Assembly (NCBI GenBank): GCA_023213395.1
Contig: CM041465.1
Coordinates: 138,453,741-138,517,740 of the forward strand
Direction: 5' to 3'
DNA from: Cycas panzhihuaensis
Lineage: Eukaryota; Cycadophyta
Length of the DNA: 64,000 nt
Shown: positions 23,041-34,249 of the stretch, piece by piece
Numbering within the stretch: the first letter of the stretch is position 1
How the letters are laid out: each line of letters begins with the position of its first letter
Made by a program: the position numbers and the translations under genes
The notes under the pieces: model-generated
The model's database searches: none
The model's input: the letters and a program-made list of their open reading frames with translations, nothing else
What the model was told of the DNA's origin: nothing

Positions 23041-25600
23041 GAAAATAGCCAACTCCTGTTTGGCTTAGAATTGGAGATGGGGGAAGTGTTGTTCTCCTTA
23101 TTTCCTACTAAACCACTTGGCCTTACTAGGCAATTGTCATGCTGCTCCAATCCTGAAATATTCGTGTGTCTTATGTCTTGTTTTGGTAGATTTTCTCTCC
23201 AAGATACAATCTTCCTTGAGAGGCTCCTAACTTTCCAAATACAAGTCATCAACTGAAGGTAAAGTGAACTGGTCCTGTTCCCCATCTAGCATGGAGGGCT
23301 TAAAGAGTTTTAAATATTCAGCATTTACTACTGAATATATTTGCATATAAGGTAGAAGATTAAGTTGGAAAGCATTGCCACCTACTTTTCTCAAAATCTT
23401 GAATGGTCCATACCTTATAAGTTTGAGTTTCTTGCCTTATCCTTTTAACCTCTCCTTGATCAAGTATAACCATACTAAATCTCCTTCTTGAAAAGTACCC
23501 TCTTGCCTATGCTTATCATGTCTTTCCTTATACGTTTGTTGAGTCCTTAGAAGTTAATCATGTACTTCTTTGTGGACTCTCTGGATCTTCTCCAAGTATC
23601 TTAAAGCCTTGTCATGCTCTTCCTTCTCTTTGATGGATCCTTCCTTAGCTTGCATGGAAAATTCTAAGTCAAATGGACTTTGAGGCAAGTATCCCAAACA
23701 AACTTCAAAAGGTGCTTTAGAGTGTGATGCATGCATTGCTCTATTAAATGCAAATTATAGAAAAGCCAATGATTCATCCCAAGTTTTTGGATGTTTGGAA
23801 TTATATCCCCTCAATAAATGTACCAAAGTTTTGTTCACTACTTGGGTTTCTCCATTTGTTTGAGGATGGAAACTTGTACTCCTCTTCAATTTGGTATCCA
23901 TCATCTCCCATAGTGACTTCCAAAATGATGAAAGGAATCAAGTGTCTCGATTTGAAATGATGGAAGAAGGCAAGCCAAAATTCTTCCATACATGCTTGAA
24001 GAATAACTCAGCTGCTCCTGTTCCTGTGATTGTCTTCTTACAAGGTATTAAACATATCATTTTACTGAACCTATCTACAACAACAAAGAGATAATCATGT
24101 CACTTCCTAGTCATGGGAAGTCCCCCTAAGAAATCAATGGAGATACTTTCCCAAGGTTCTAGTGGGAATAAGAAGTGGTGTATACAATCCTAATTTTCTA
24201 GAAGAAGGCTTAGAAGCATTACACATTATACATCCTTTTACATATTTTTTTACATCGTTTTGCATTTTTGGCCATACAACATATCTTCTCAAGTTTGTTA
24301 AAGTCTTCTCTATACCAAAGTGACCAGCTACTTTAGAAGTATGGGCTTCTCTAAGCCACTTGATCTTGTCTCCTTTTGATGGAACATAGAGTTGCTCCCC
24401 TTTGAAAAGTAGACCATCCTTCCAAGCAAGCTGGGAAGGTCTTCCTTTTGCAAGGTTCTCTAATTCTTCCTTCAAAGCTTCATCTTCATGGTACATGTCT
24501 TTGTTCTCTTCATGATGCATTGGCTCCACCTGCAAACTTATAAGAGAACTACAAACAAAAGTATAAGAAGAAGTGGAACAAGGCGGTCTAGATAACATAT
24601 CAGCAATTTTGTTAGTAGATCCCTTTTTATACTTAATTACAATATTGAATTATTGTAAATAACTCATCCACTTCATATGTATTACTTGCTGTAATTTACT
24701 TTGGGTTTGTAAAAATTGAAGAGGCTTATGATCAGTATGAACTACAACCTCTTTTCCAAGTAAGTAGGACCTTCAATGCTTGCATGCTTGATGAAGTGCG
24801 AATATGTCTCGATCATATGTTGGGTAGTCTTTCACTTGAGGGGTGAAGACTTCTGAATGGTAAGTAATAGGATTCCCATCTTGAATAAGGATAGCTCCCA
24901 TCACATTTCCACTTACATCAGCTTCTACTTCAAAAGGCCTTTGCAAATTTGGCATTGCCTAAACTAGTGCTTCACAAATTTTCTTCTTTAAAAGGAGAAA
25001 AGCTTCTTCCTCCTTGGAACCCCAAGTAAACTTTTTACTAGATTTTGTCAATCCATGTAGAGGTATTGCAACCTGTGAGAAATGAAGAATAAGCTTTCTC
25101 AAGTATTGGCAAGCTCCTAAAAAACTTCTCACCTCTGTGATGTTTATTGGCCTAGGCCATTTGAGGATGGCTTGAGTCTTGAGTGGATTGATGCTCAACT
25201 TTCCTCCTCCAACCACAAAGTCTAAGAAGATCAAGTTCTCCTTGCCAAATTCACACTTCTTCACATTAAGCTTCAAATGATGCTTAGCCATAGTCTTTAA
25301 AACTTCTTCTATGTACTGCAAATGTTCCTCCCATGTATTGCTAAAAATCAAAATGTCATCAAGATAGACAACAACAAAATTATCCAAGTAAGGCCTTAAC
25401 ATTTCATTCATTAGCCTCATGAATGTTGCAGGAGCATTACACAATTTGAAAGGCATAACCATCCATTCAAAGAGTCCTTGCTTTATTTTGAAGGCCGTCT
25501 TCCATGTGTCCTCCTCCTTAACCCTAACTTGGTGATAACTGCTTTTCAAATCCAACTTAGTAAAATAACAAGCATGCTAAATTTGATTAAGCAAATCATC
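23040..25600 (-). pseudogene. Gypsy pol: RT, RNase H, integrase (partly open)
   Basis: RT (25600-24959) is largely open, with 'FTKLDLKSSYHQ', 'GLFEWMVMPF', the catalytic 'VVYLDDILIFS', and the 'NPLKTQAILKWP' and 'EVRSFLGACQYLRK' thumb motifs. The N-terminal fingers are absent. RNase H (24955-24600) has 'FEVEADVSG', 'PITYHSE', 'VVHTDHKPL' and 'IADMLSRP'. Integrase follows with an HHCC zinc finger (24400-24210: HTSKVAGHFG...C-I-M-C) and a core with D ('SIDFLGGLP'), D ('SNRDT') and E ('NGETQVVNKTL'), interrupted by a TGA near 24107 and further breaks. A C-terminal 'SKAPFEVCLGY' and a 'GPFKILRKVG' module end near 23040. No chromodomain is evident. The element is non-functional but relatively young. 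Confidence 0.9.
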
Positions 25601-25985
25601 TCCATAATTTGTAAGTAGAGTAACATTCTCTTCTTCTCCTTCACTTTGAATCTCCACCTCAGAAAGTAGTGCTTTCCCTTTCTCCTTCTTTCTTAATTCC
25701 ATATCCTTGATATGCTTTGGCTTTAGCTCTAGATGCAACTTCCAACACTTTGCTGCAATATGATCACTAATATCACAATGCTCACAATAGTTAGAACTTT
25801 CAACAAAATTAGTTCTTTTCTTCTTTCCTTCTTGCCTTTTAGATGAGTGCAATTTAGGATTCTTTTCATACTTATTAGAAGTAAAAGTAGAATATTTAGA
25901 TATGAATGTAGATTTCTTGCTTTTACTTTCTATTGCCATAGTCATTCTACTTGCTTCTCCAATGGATTGAACCTTAAAAAGCCTT
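25601..25985 (-). pseudogene. Gypsy gag, C-terminal part with zinc knuckle
   Basis: Continues the gag frame interrupted by copia B: 'SIGEASRMTMAIE', a Lys/Ser-rich linker, then a CCHC-type knuckle 'CEHCDISDHIAAKC' (about 25795-25755), and an acidic end. Near 25600 the frame passes straight into RT sequence ('DDLLNQI' then stop then 'HACYFTKLDL'). The protease and the first part of RT are therefore missing through an internal deletion. Confidence 0.85.
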
Positions 25986-25990
25986 AGTTC

Positions 25991-26223
25991 TGTTGAAAAA
26001 CATAGCAAAGACACAGTATAATTTAAATAGAGAAGAGAAGAGAGTATGTGTTTATTGAGATTCAATCTCCTTAAATATACATCAACAATGTGATGGTTAC
26101 AACCTCTAATGTAATCGATCAGCCTGAGACTGCCAAGTGGCACAATCTTGTATTATGATTACATTTGAGGGTGGTCCTAACATGACCCCCTTTCTTGCTT
26201 AGATAAAACATTATATCTCAACA
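25991..26223 (-). repeat. 3' LTR of copia B
   Basis: 233 bp, TGTTGA...TCAACA. Matches 31030-31261. Confidence 0.95.
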
Positions 26224-26236
26224 CCCCCTCTTAATG
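26224..26236 (-). promoter_or_regulatory. Polypurine tract of copia B
   Basis: On the minus strand ATTAAGAGGGGG abuts the LTR start TGTTGAGA. Confidence 0.88.
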
Positions 26237-29200
26237 TTTTATCTCTAATAATCTTATTTTGTCTCTTAAATATTTGAGCCTTTCTCTTCCTAGAGGTTTT
26301 ATCAGAAGATCTGCAACTTGTTCAACTGTGGGACAATATTCCAAGTCAATTTCTTTATTATGTACCTTTTCTTTTATAAAATGATGATGGACTTCAATAT
26401 GCTTTGTTCTTGCATGTAGAATCAGATATTTGGTCAGCTTGATGGCACTTTGATTGTCGCATTTCAAGGAGGTTACTCTTTTTTGTTGTTGATCCAAGTC
26501 AAGCAGAAGTTGTCTTAACCAAATAGCTTCACAGGTTGCTAACGTAGCTGCTTTGTATTCTACTTCTGTAGAAGAGAGAGCTACTGTAGCTTATTTCTTA
26601 CTATACCATGAGATTGTTGAAGATCCTAAGAAAAAACAATATCCATTGGTGGATTTCCTTTGTTCTTTGTTACCAGCCCAGTTAGAGTCGCAGTACCCTG
26701 ATATTTCGATTGGGTACCATTTTAAGTATACTAACTTGAGATCTGTTGTTCCTTTAAGATATCTTAAAACTCTTTTTGCGGCCTGCCAATGTCTCAACTT
26801 TGGATTTTGCATGTATCTAGATATTAGTCCTACTGAGTAGGATATGTGAGGCCTAGTGGCTGCCAAATAAATTAGACTTCCAATCATTTGTCTATACAAG
26901 GTGACATCTACATCCTTTTCCATAGTATCTGTCGTTAAGTTATAATTTGTTTCCATGGGCGTTGTACATGGATTACAGTTCTCCATCTGAAATCAAACAA
27001 GCAAAATTTTGATGTAGTTATTTTGGGACAAGGTTATATAGTTTTGATGTTAACCTACCTCCAATCCCAAGTAGTAATTTAGTGGACCCAAGTCTGTCAT
27101 TTCAAATTTCTGCTGAAGTTGACTCTTGATGTCTCTAATTCCTCCTTCATCATTTCCAGTAAGAAGCATATCATCAACATAGATAACAATTATTATTATC
27201 TTATTGTTTATTTTTCTTATATAGAGATTGGAGTCGGAGTTGCATCGATTGAACTTATTTTCTTCAAGAAAATGATCTAATTTGGCATACCAGGCTCGTG
27301 GGGCTTATTTTAGACCATATAAAGCCTTTTTTAATCTGCAGACCAGATTCTCCTATCCTTGTTCAGCGTATCCTTCTGGTTGTTACATATAGACTTCTTC
27401 TTCTAGTTCACCGTTTAAGAAGGCACTTTTTACATCTAGCTAGGAGATTTTCCAATTTTGTGCTGCATCCAAGGCTATTACTGTTCTTACAGTGTTCATC
27501 TTTACTACTGGAGAAAAGGTCTCATCAAAATCTACACCTGCTGTTTGTGTGTATCCTTTCGCGATTAACCTTGCTTTGTGTTTTTCTATCTTACCATCCA
27601 TTTCCCTTTTTATTTTGTAAACCCATTTGTAGCTTATAGTGGATTTATTAGCAGGTAGTTCTATTAATTCCCACGTATGATTCTTCTTGATTGAGTTCAT
27701 TTCATTGTCCATTGCCACTTTCCATTCTTGATGATCTTTTGCTTCTTGAAAGTTTTGAGGTTCGACTTTACTTAGAAGAGCTCTTGACCTTTGCCCTCAT
27801 GTTTTCTATTCTATTACATTACTTTTCCCTTCTTCAATTGTTTTAATATACCATTTTGGCAACTTTTTCCTTTTGAGTCTTCCTTCTCGATGGTGTCTTC
27901 TCGATACTTGACCGGTTTCACTTGATGATGGATCGACTTGTCCTTCTTCTTCAAGTGATTTTGAATCATTTTCTTCCTCAACTTCTTGTTCTTAGAGGTA
28001 ATTTCTGACTTATTCTCTTGCTCATCTTCATGTGTCTCTTCATGTCTGATAGCTTCCTGTTCAATTTCCTTCTCACCTTCTATTATTCTAATTTGTGAAA
28101 ATTCAATAGAATTTTCTTCATTAAAAACGACATCTCTGCTTAGATTTTGTTAGTTTTGAGATCTATACATTTGTAGGCTTTTGAATTTTTACTGTAGCCT
28201 ATCAAGATGCATTCTATGCTTTTTGCATCCAATTTGGACCTTTTTTTATCAGGAATATGCACAAATGCTTGACTACCAAAAACTTTGAGAAGACTTACAT
28301 CGGGATTTTATCCTGTCCAAGCTTCTTTTGGGGTGACATCCTTCAATGCTTTTGTGGGGCTTCTATTTATTAGGTAGCATGTCGTGCTTACTGCCTCTGC
28401 CCAATATGACTTTGATATCTTTGTTCCATACATCATACTTCGAGCCATTTCTATTAGAGTTCTATTCTTTCTTTCGGCCACTCCATTCGACTGAGGAGTA
28501 TAAGGAGTTGTAATTTGTCTATGAATTCCTTTATCCTTGCAATAATTTAGAAGGTCCTTTGATATATATTCTCCTCCTCAATCTGACCTGATGTATTTAA
28601 TTTTCATTCCTGACTCTAGTTCTGCTTTAGCTTTAAATTCTTTAAATGTTTTAAAAACTTCTGACTTATTATGCAGGAAATATACCCATACTTTCCGAGT
28701 GAAATCATCAATGAAAGTTAAAAAATATCTGCATCCATTAATTGTGAGAGGTGTAATTGGACCACAAATATCTGTATGTATCAATTCTAATTTTGATTGA
28801 GCTCTCCAAGTGCTTTTTTTAAAAGGAAGTCTATGCTGTTTGCCCAGTTGATAACCTTTACAAACAAATTTATCTAATGAAATTCTAGGTAGGCCATTTA
28901 CCATTCCTGATTTTTCCATTAGTTTAAGTGTGTTAATTGAGAGATGCCCATACCTTAAATGCCAAGCTTTATTATCAGATTTAGAAGCAGTACAAGTTTT
29001 TTCTTCCAAGTAAGGAAGTACAGGATCTGACAAGAGTTTGTAAAGATCATTACATCTGACTCCTTTTGTAATAGTTTTCCCACCTCTCTTCATATAAAGA
29101 ATATGACAATTCCCTTCTTCATTGAAAATGGTTCTCAATCATTTTTTGCTTAATTGAGAAACAGAGAGGAGATTCATTTTTAGATCTGGGATAAACAAAA

Positions 29201-30353
29201 CATTTCTGACCTTTTTTTCATTCCCATCCAGATTTATAGAGATAGTTCTAATCCCTTTTATACTAAGGGAATACTTGTCATCCAGTTCTACTGATTTGTC
29301 CATATTGTAGGGTTTCATGGTTTCAAACCATTCTTCTCGACTTGTCATATGTTTGGAAGCTCTTGAATCTATATACCATATGTCTTTGTCTTTCATACCG
29401 GTAACCAATGCTGTGATGAAGGCTGTCTCTTCTTCCTCCTCTTCGTCCTTCTCTTTGCTGTAGCCTCTAATGGGTCGTTTTCCTTTCTGAATTTCACTTC
29501 ATCTCTATGGACACTGATATGGATAGTGTCCACTTTGTCTGTAATAGTAGCATATATCAAAGATTCTACAGCTGCTAGCGAAATATCTGGTTCTTCCACA
29601 GTTGTAACAGACTTTGTTTTCTCTGCCGCGTCCCTGTCCTCTAGAGTTTTGCCAGTGTCCTCGTCCCCAAAAATCTGATGTTCCACTTTGTCCTCGAAAT
29701 TGATGTCTTCCTCTTGACCTGAGATTTAGTCTGGATGTAAATGCATCTTCTAATTCTGTCGTATTTTCATATCTTTTGTTTCTTTGTTCTTGTCTTAGTA
29801 ACAAACCTGTCAATTCATCAAGGGTTAACTTGTCTAACCTATCACTGTCTGTGATAGTATTGATGATTGTATCAAATGATTTTGGTAATCTTGCAGTCAC
29901 AATTTCCACTAGGTCTTGTTTAGAAATTAGACCTTCGGCACTTAAAAGATTATTTCTGACAGTAATAATCTTATGCATAAATCTTTCTACATCTTCATTT
30001 TCTTTCATGTGAAGCTTGTACAATTCTTCTTTAAGTGCAATTATTCTTGCCTTATTCTTTTGTCCATACAGATTTTCCAAACATTTCCAAATTTTAGATG
30101 CCAGATTTAATTTTTTGACATAAATCAAGACTAAATCAGAAATTGACATTTTCAAAGTGAGACTGGCTATATTATTTCTTTCCACCCAGTTTCCTAGCTT
30201 ATCATCACTAACTGGAGGACGTTTCTCTGTTCCTTCATCAATGTCCCAGGTATTTTTCACCCTTAAAATGGTTTCTATCTTAATTTTCCATACATGATAG
30301 TTAGAACCAGTTAATTTTTCTGGTTCAGGCAGAGAAATGAGAGTGGAGGACAT
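26231..30353 (-). pseudogene. Copia B gag-pol polyprotein with scattered stops
   Basis: ATG at 30353; an upstream TTG would also be in frame but ATG fits the family start. Gag covers 30353-29505, with 'KLTGSNYHVWKIK', a long UBN2-type helix region, an RGRG-rich stretch and a zinc knuckle 'CYNCGRTRYFASSC' lacking the His. The same frame continues through a TAG (29505) and a TGA (about 29499) into protease, where the catalytic site reads 'WYIDSRASKHMT' (DSGAS changed to DSRAS). Integrase (29138-28100) has the HHCC pre-domain, 'HTDICGPI', 'FIDDFTRKVWVYF' and 'NGVAERKNRT'. RT (27718-27000) has 'KWVYKIKRE' and 'YVDDMLL'. RNase H runs 26986-26231, with 'CDSNWAG', 'STEVEYKA' and 'KHIEVHHHFIKE'. Most breaks are single stops, so this is the best-preserved polyprotein in the window. 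Confidence 0.93.
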
Positions 30354-31017
30354 TATTCTTAAAGTCAAAGAACGAAATTTGAAGTCTGTCTATACAGATG
30401 TACGAAATTTCATACGGAACCCTAGGTGTATGGCTGGAGGAAAAATATACCTCAAAATCAAGGTTTCTTAGTTGCCTACTCAGATCTGAAGGCAGATTTG
30501 TAAAAAAGTTTCTCAAAAAGGAGAAATCTGCTTCGAAAGAAAAAATGGTGGCTAGGGCAGAAAGTCAATTTTTGAAGAAATTACTGAAAAAATCTTGAAA
30601 AAAATCTTCGAATCTAGATGCAAACTCAAGATGTTATCACTGAGAAGGATTTATGACTAGAAGTACCCAATATTATGAGCAAATTGAAAAGATTTTTGAG
30701 AAAGAACCTTCAAACCTGTGCAGACTGGTTCCGGCTCTGTTTGGCCTCCAAAATGACCTCAAATGACTTGGCTCCAGAAGAGAAATGTGTTCAGCGTGCT
30801 CTAATCTAACTCCCCACCAAATTTTACTTCGATTTGACACTTTGAAAAAATCACATCCGTACACGTCCGTACAGATCCGTACGGTTCCGTACACTAGAGT
30901 AATAATGATCTTTAATCGGCACAGAAACCCTAACTGCTTTATCTGCTTCTTACACCTTTGATTGAATTGTCTTGATAGAAGAGAATTATTTAAAAAATGA
31001 TCAGTTTAGATTGACCT
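30354..31017 (-). other. Copia B leader with four CCGTAC repeats
   Basis: Non-coding leader between the primer site and gag. At 30856-30895 four consecutive 10-bp units each contain CCGTAC, with variable flanks. CpG is retained there although the window is CpG-poor. Confidence 0.6.
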
Positions 31018-31029
31018 GCTCTGATACCA
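31018..31029 (-). promoter_or_regulatory. Primer binding site of copia B (tRNA-iMet type)
   Basis: Minus-strand TGGTATCAGAGC directly follows the 5' LTR end. Confidence 0.92.
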
Positions 31030-31261
31030 TGTTGAAAAACAGAGCAAAGACAGAGTATAATTTAAACAGAGAGGAGAAGAGAGTATGTGTTTATGAGATT
31101 CAATCTCCTTAAATATACATCAACAATGTGATGGTTACAACCTCTAATGTAACCGATAAGCCTGCAACTGCCAAGTGGCACAATCTTGCATTATGATTAC
31201 ATTTGAGGGTGGTCCTAACATGACCCCCTTTCTTACTTAGAAAAAACATTACATCTCAACA
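31030..31261 (-). repeat. 5' LTR of copia B
   Basis: 232 bp, TGTTGA...TCAACA, next to target duplication AGTTC. Confidence 0.95.
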
Positions 31262-31896
31262 AGTTCCTTCCTTATGTATTCATGTAATCCTCCAATGAAT
31301 TTCAAAAGAGTGATATGTTCATCCATATTAATACCAAGTAGCATGCCATGCCTAAAAAATAAAGAAGTATAGTCTTGGACACATACACCTCTCCCTTGGC
31401 GTAAATATTGCGAAGTGACCCATTGGTCTTCCTCATGACCTATGGGGTAGTATTGCTTCTTTATTATTTTCTTAAAATCCATCCATGAAAAAGAAGATAC
31501 ATCATGAGTCTTCAAATATGCATTCCACCATGTCAATGCATATTTACACAACTTGAGCCTAGCAAATGCATAAATTGTGAAGTAGGTTTCAAGTTGATCT
31601 AACCAATGGTCCAACTTTTCAGCATTTACCTCTTGATCATAAGTTGGAATATCCAACTTTGCCTCCACCTTGAAGGGTTGATGAGATGAAGTACCTTTGC
31701 TTTCTTCAAATGAGTGCTTTAAGGTCTCCTCCTCTTCCTCTTCATGGTTGTGGTTATATGTGGATCCTCTTTCAACTTCCTTCTCTTTGCCTCTTCCCTT
31801 GAGTAGAGGTAGAAGTTGGGTCATTATTTGCATCAAGACTTCTATGTTCTTCTCAAGCTTTTCAAATCTATTTTCTCCATCTTCTTTTTCAGCCAT
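31262..31896 (-). pseudogene. Gypsy gag, N-terminal part
   Basis: The likely start is the ATG at 31896 ('MAEKEDGENRFEKLEK'); the longer open frame begins with TTG. Features in order are a predicted coiled N-terminus, a Glu-rich patch (EEEEEET), then the Retrotrans_gag capsid region: 'KLDHWLDQLETYF', 'YALTWWNAYLK', 'WMDFKKIIKKQYYP', 'QGRGVCVQDYTSLF' and 'LKFIGGLHEYIRKEL'. The frame is open up to the copia B insertion at 31261 and resumes at 25985, so gag was intact when copia B inserted. It would form the capsid of the gypsy particle. Confidence 0.9.
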
Positions 31897-32012
31897 GGTG
31901 CTTGGATTCTTTCTTTGTCTTCTTAGTGATTGCAACACAAGAAAAGTTTCACCTTTCTCTTTGTATCATTTCCTTGTTTATACCATTCAAGTCCCTACAA
32001 CAAAGATCACAT

Positions 32013-32024
32013 GCTCTGATACCA
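32013..32024 (-). promoter_or_regulatory. Primer binding site of nested gypsy element
   Basis: Minus-strand TGGTATCAGAGC, five bases inside the LTR end, complementary to the 3' end of tRNA-iMet. Confidence 0.88.
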
Positions 32025-32029
32025 AAATA

Positions 32030-33091
32030 TGATCCCAAAATAGAGCTTAATTAGTGAAGAAGTCAATTATCAACCTTTTCTCCTTGAGATCTTAGGAGTT
32101 AGTGTAGAAATCTCAATAACATCAAAACAATAATGAGCTCACAAAAGGAAATTCTACACCAAATCATTTATTCTTAGCATTACTCTAAAAGTATGAGGAG
32201 TAGTACTTTTATTAAACTATGAAAATCTCCATTTAATGGTGGAGAAATCAACTAGCAAAAGAATGGTTAATTTATAAGGAATAAATGATACAATTATACC
32301 ATAAAGGGGACTCCAATCCCTCCAAAAATACTTCTCCAAGGATGCTTCCCAAGTCCAGTGCCTTTCACCTCCAAGAACCACCTCTTCAACCCGTTATAGG
32401 GCTAAATTTATAGAAAGAAACCAAAATTGCATGTTTAACAAGTGGCAATCATGCAAGTATAACCATTAACCACCATAATGCATGTTGTCCAAGTGGCCTT
32501 CATGTAATTCTTAAAACTTGTGGCTCGTAACTAACCTTAACAGACTCTAATTTGGCTCAAATTTAGTACACATATAGGAACGCATGTTCCCTCTACTTCC
32601 TCAAAACTTTAGCTCATTTGGATGTCATTTGGCTATATTTTTATTCATTTAATTACAATATGTATTTGTTATTTTTTTGCTAGTTGTGGGATTAAAAAAA
32701 TAAGGCTTGAACTTGCAGCTTGTAATTAACCTTAACAGACTCCAATTTAGCTTAAATTTGGTACACGTATAGGAACACATGTCCCCTCTTCTTCCTCAAA
32801 ATTTTAGCTCATTTAGATCTCATTTGGTCATATTTTTATTTATTTAATGATAATATATATTTACTATTTTTCTACTAGTTGTGGGATTAATTTTATGCAA
32901 AACAAGGCTTGAACTCTAATCAAATGATATTTTCTGAACCCCACCTTTTGTACACATGTAGTGGGATGTGTCTTCTACCTTTACAAAAAATTTCATACAA
33001 TTTTGATACCATTTGGCCATATCTCTTTTAGTTATGCCAATGGCTAGCATTTTCTGCATCCTATAAACATATGGTAGATCCTCTTGGATCA
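32030..33091 (-). repeat. 5' LTR of nested gypsy element
   Basis: 1062 bp, equal in length to the 3' LTR and carrying the same 195-bp internal duplication (units at about 32520 and 32715). Confidence 0.93.
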
Positions 33092-34240
33092 ATAGAAGAC
33101 AATAGAGACAAAAAAGAAATATAGACTACTTAACACAGATTCCATGGTTATATACTCACTCGTAGAGATCTAAGATGCTTACAAAATTACAGAGAATCTC
33201 TCCATCTCACCCATGAAGGTTGATCAAAACAATAAATTAAAGAACACAGACCTACACATAGAAACCCATTACCGTGTAAAACAAAATGAGATGAAACCTT
33301 AATTTTTAGGGTTTATAAATTCACGGATGTGAAAACTCTTTTCAATTTTATGAAATATTTTTATAAATGCAAAAATATTAAAATCTATTTAATAATAATT
33401 TTAGATCTGATCACCTTAACCTTTTCTTTTATTTTTTTCTAAAATTTAAAATACATTAAATTAGATTAAAATTCAAGTTCAGGTCTACTAGCCCCCCTTC
33501 TGCTAGCCCCTTGGTCACATCAACCTCCCATATGGCCATTGTCCAACTTAGAAAAGGTGCTTAACCCCTAGTTCAATCTTTGTATTTTTTTTTTTTTTTA
33601 ATAAAAAGGGGGCACCTGTGCCTTTTCTATAATAACTTTGTCATATGGAGTCTACATTCAATTCTGGAAGATACGTCAGATTCTTGATTTAGATACAAAC
33701 ATTTTGATTAGTTACTCGAGCTAATTGGATACCATTTCAACTTGCCAAATCTAGTCTAAATTTAAGTCTTCAATCATGACCAGGTAAGTTAAGGTACATG
33801 ATTTTTTTTGCAAATTTTCCTTATAATATTTTAACTTTATTACTTTAATTTAATAAACATTAAAACTTTTATCAAATATATTGCTTAACTACATCACTTT
33901 TTATATAATTTTTGTAGTTTATTAAAACTTAATTAAAATCACTATTTTATGATATAAATATGCAACTACTCACATGTTTGACTTAATTTCTCTAATGTTT
34001 GATTAATTTTTTTTTTATCAGTAGCAATCAATATTTAATGTCAATGGGTTTATTTTTATGATTATTTACAATAATATACTTACTTTCTTGCATTAATTCT
34101 TACTTACAAATAAAATTAATGATTAATTTCATTTGATTAAATCTTAAAGATTGTGATTATTTTTTTTACATACTTAATATTATTGTTTTCTTATCATTTT
34201 ATTTTTATTTACCTATTAAGAGGATCTCATATCATAGGTT
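33092..34240 (+). other. Copia A leader, right part
   Basis: AT-rich non-coding DNA between the gypsy insertion and the gag remnant of copia A. It includes a 15-base T run near 33583. No gene seen. Confidence 0.5.
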
Positions 34241-34249
34241 TCCTATTCA

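Larger units (their letters stand above)
25991..31261 (-). mobile_element. Ty1/copia element B, full length, nested in gypsy gag
   Basis: LTRs 25991-26223 and 31030-31261 are flanked by a perfect duplication AGTTC (25986-25990 and 31262-31266). Total length is 5271 bp, typical of copia. The primer site, gag-pol frame and polypurine tract are all in the expected places on the minus strand. I count about a dozen LTR differences by eye (about 5%), fewer than in the surrounding elements, as expected for the innermost insertion. Confidence 0.95.
21963..33091 (-). mobile_element. Ty3/gypsy element nested in copia A, itself split by copia B
   Basis: Two 1062-bp LTRs (21963-23024 and 32030-33091) begin TGATC and end GATCA. 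The flanks are ACAGA (21958-21962) and ATAGA (33092-33096), a target duplication with one transition. The primer site, polypurine tract, gag, RT, RNase H and integrase are all on the minus strand. Copia B (25991-31261) sits within gag. Without it the element is about 5.85 kb, short for gypsy because protease and the RT N-terminus are deleted. Confidence 0.93.

Noticed and set aside
25577-26143. 188-codon minus-strand ORF as a separate gene
   Set aside because: It is a chance join of copia B 3' LTR sequence (before 25991) to the gypsy gag C-terminus. The LTR-coded part is not protein-like.
27298-27639. 113-codon Leu-rich plus-strand ORF
   Set aside because: It is antisense to copia B reverse transcriptase.
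31697-32032. 111-codon Ser-rich plus-strand ORF
   Set aside because: It is the antisense shadow of the gypsy gag Glu-rich region and primer-site area.
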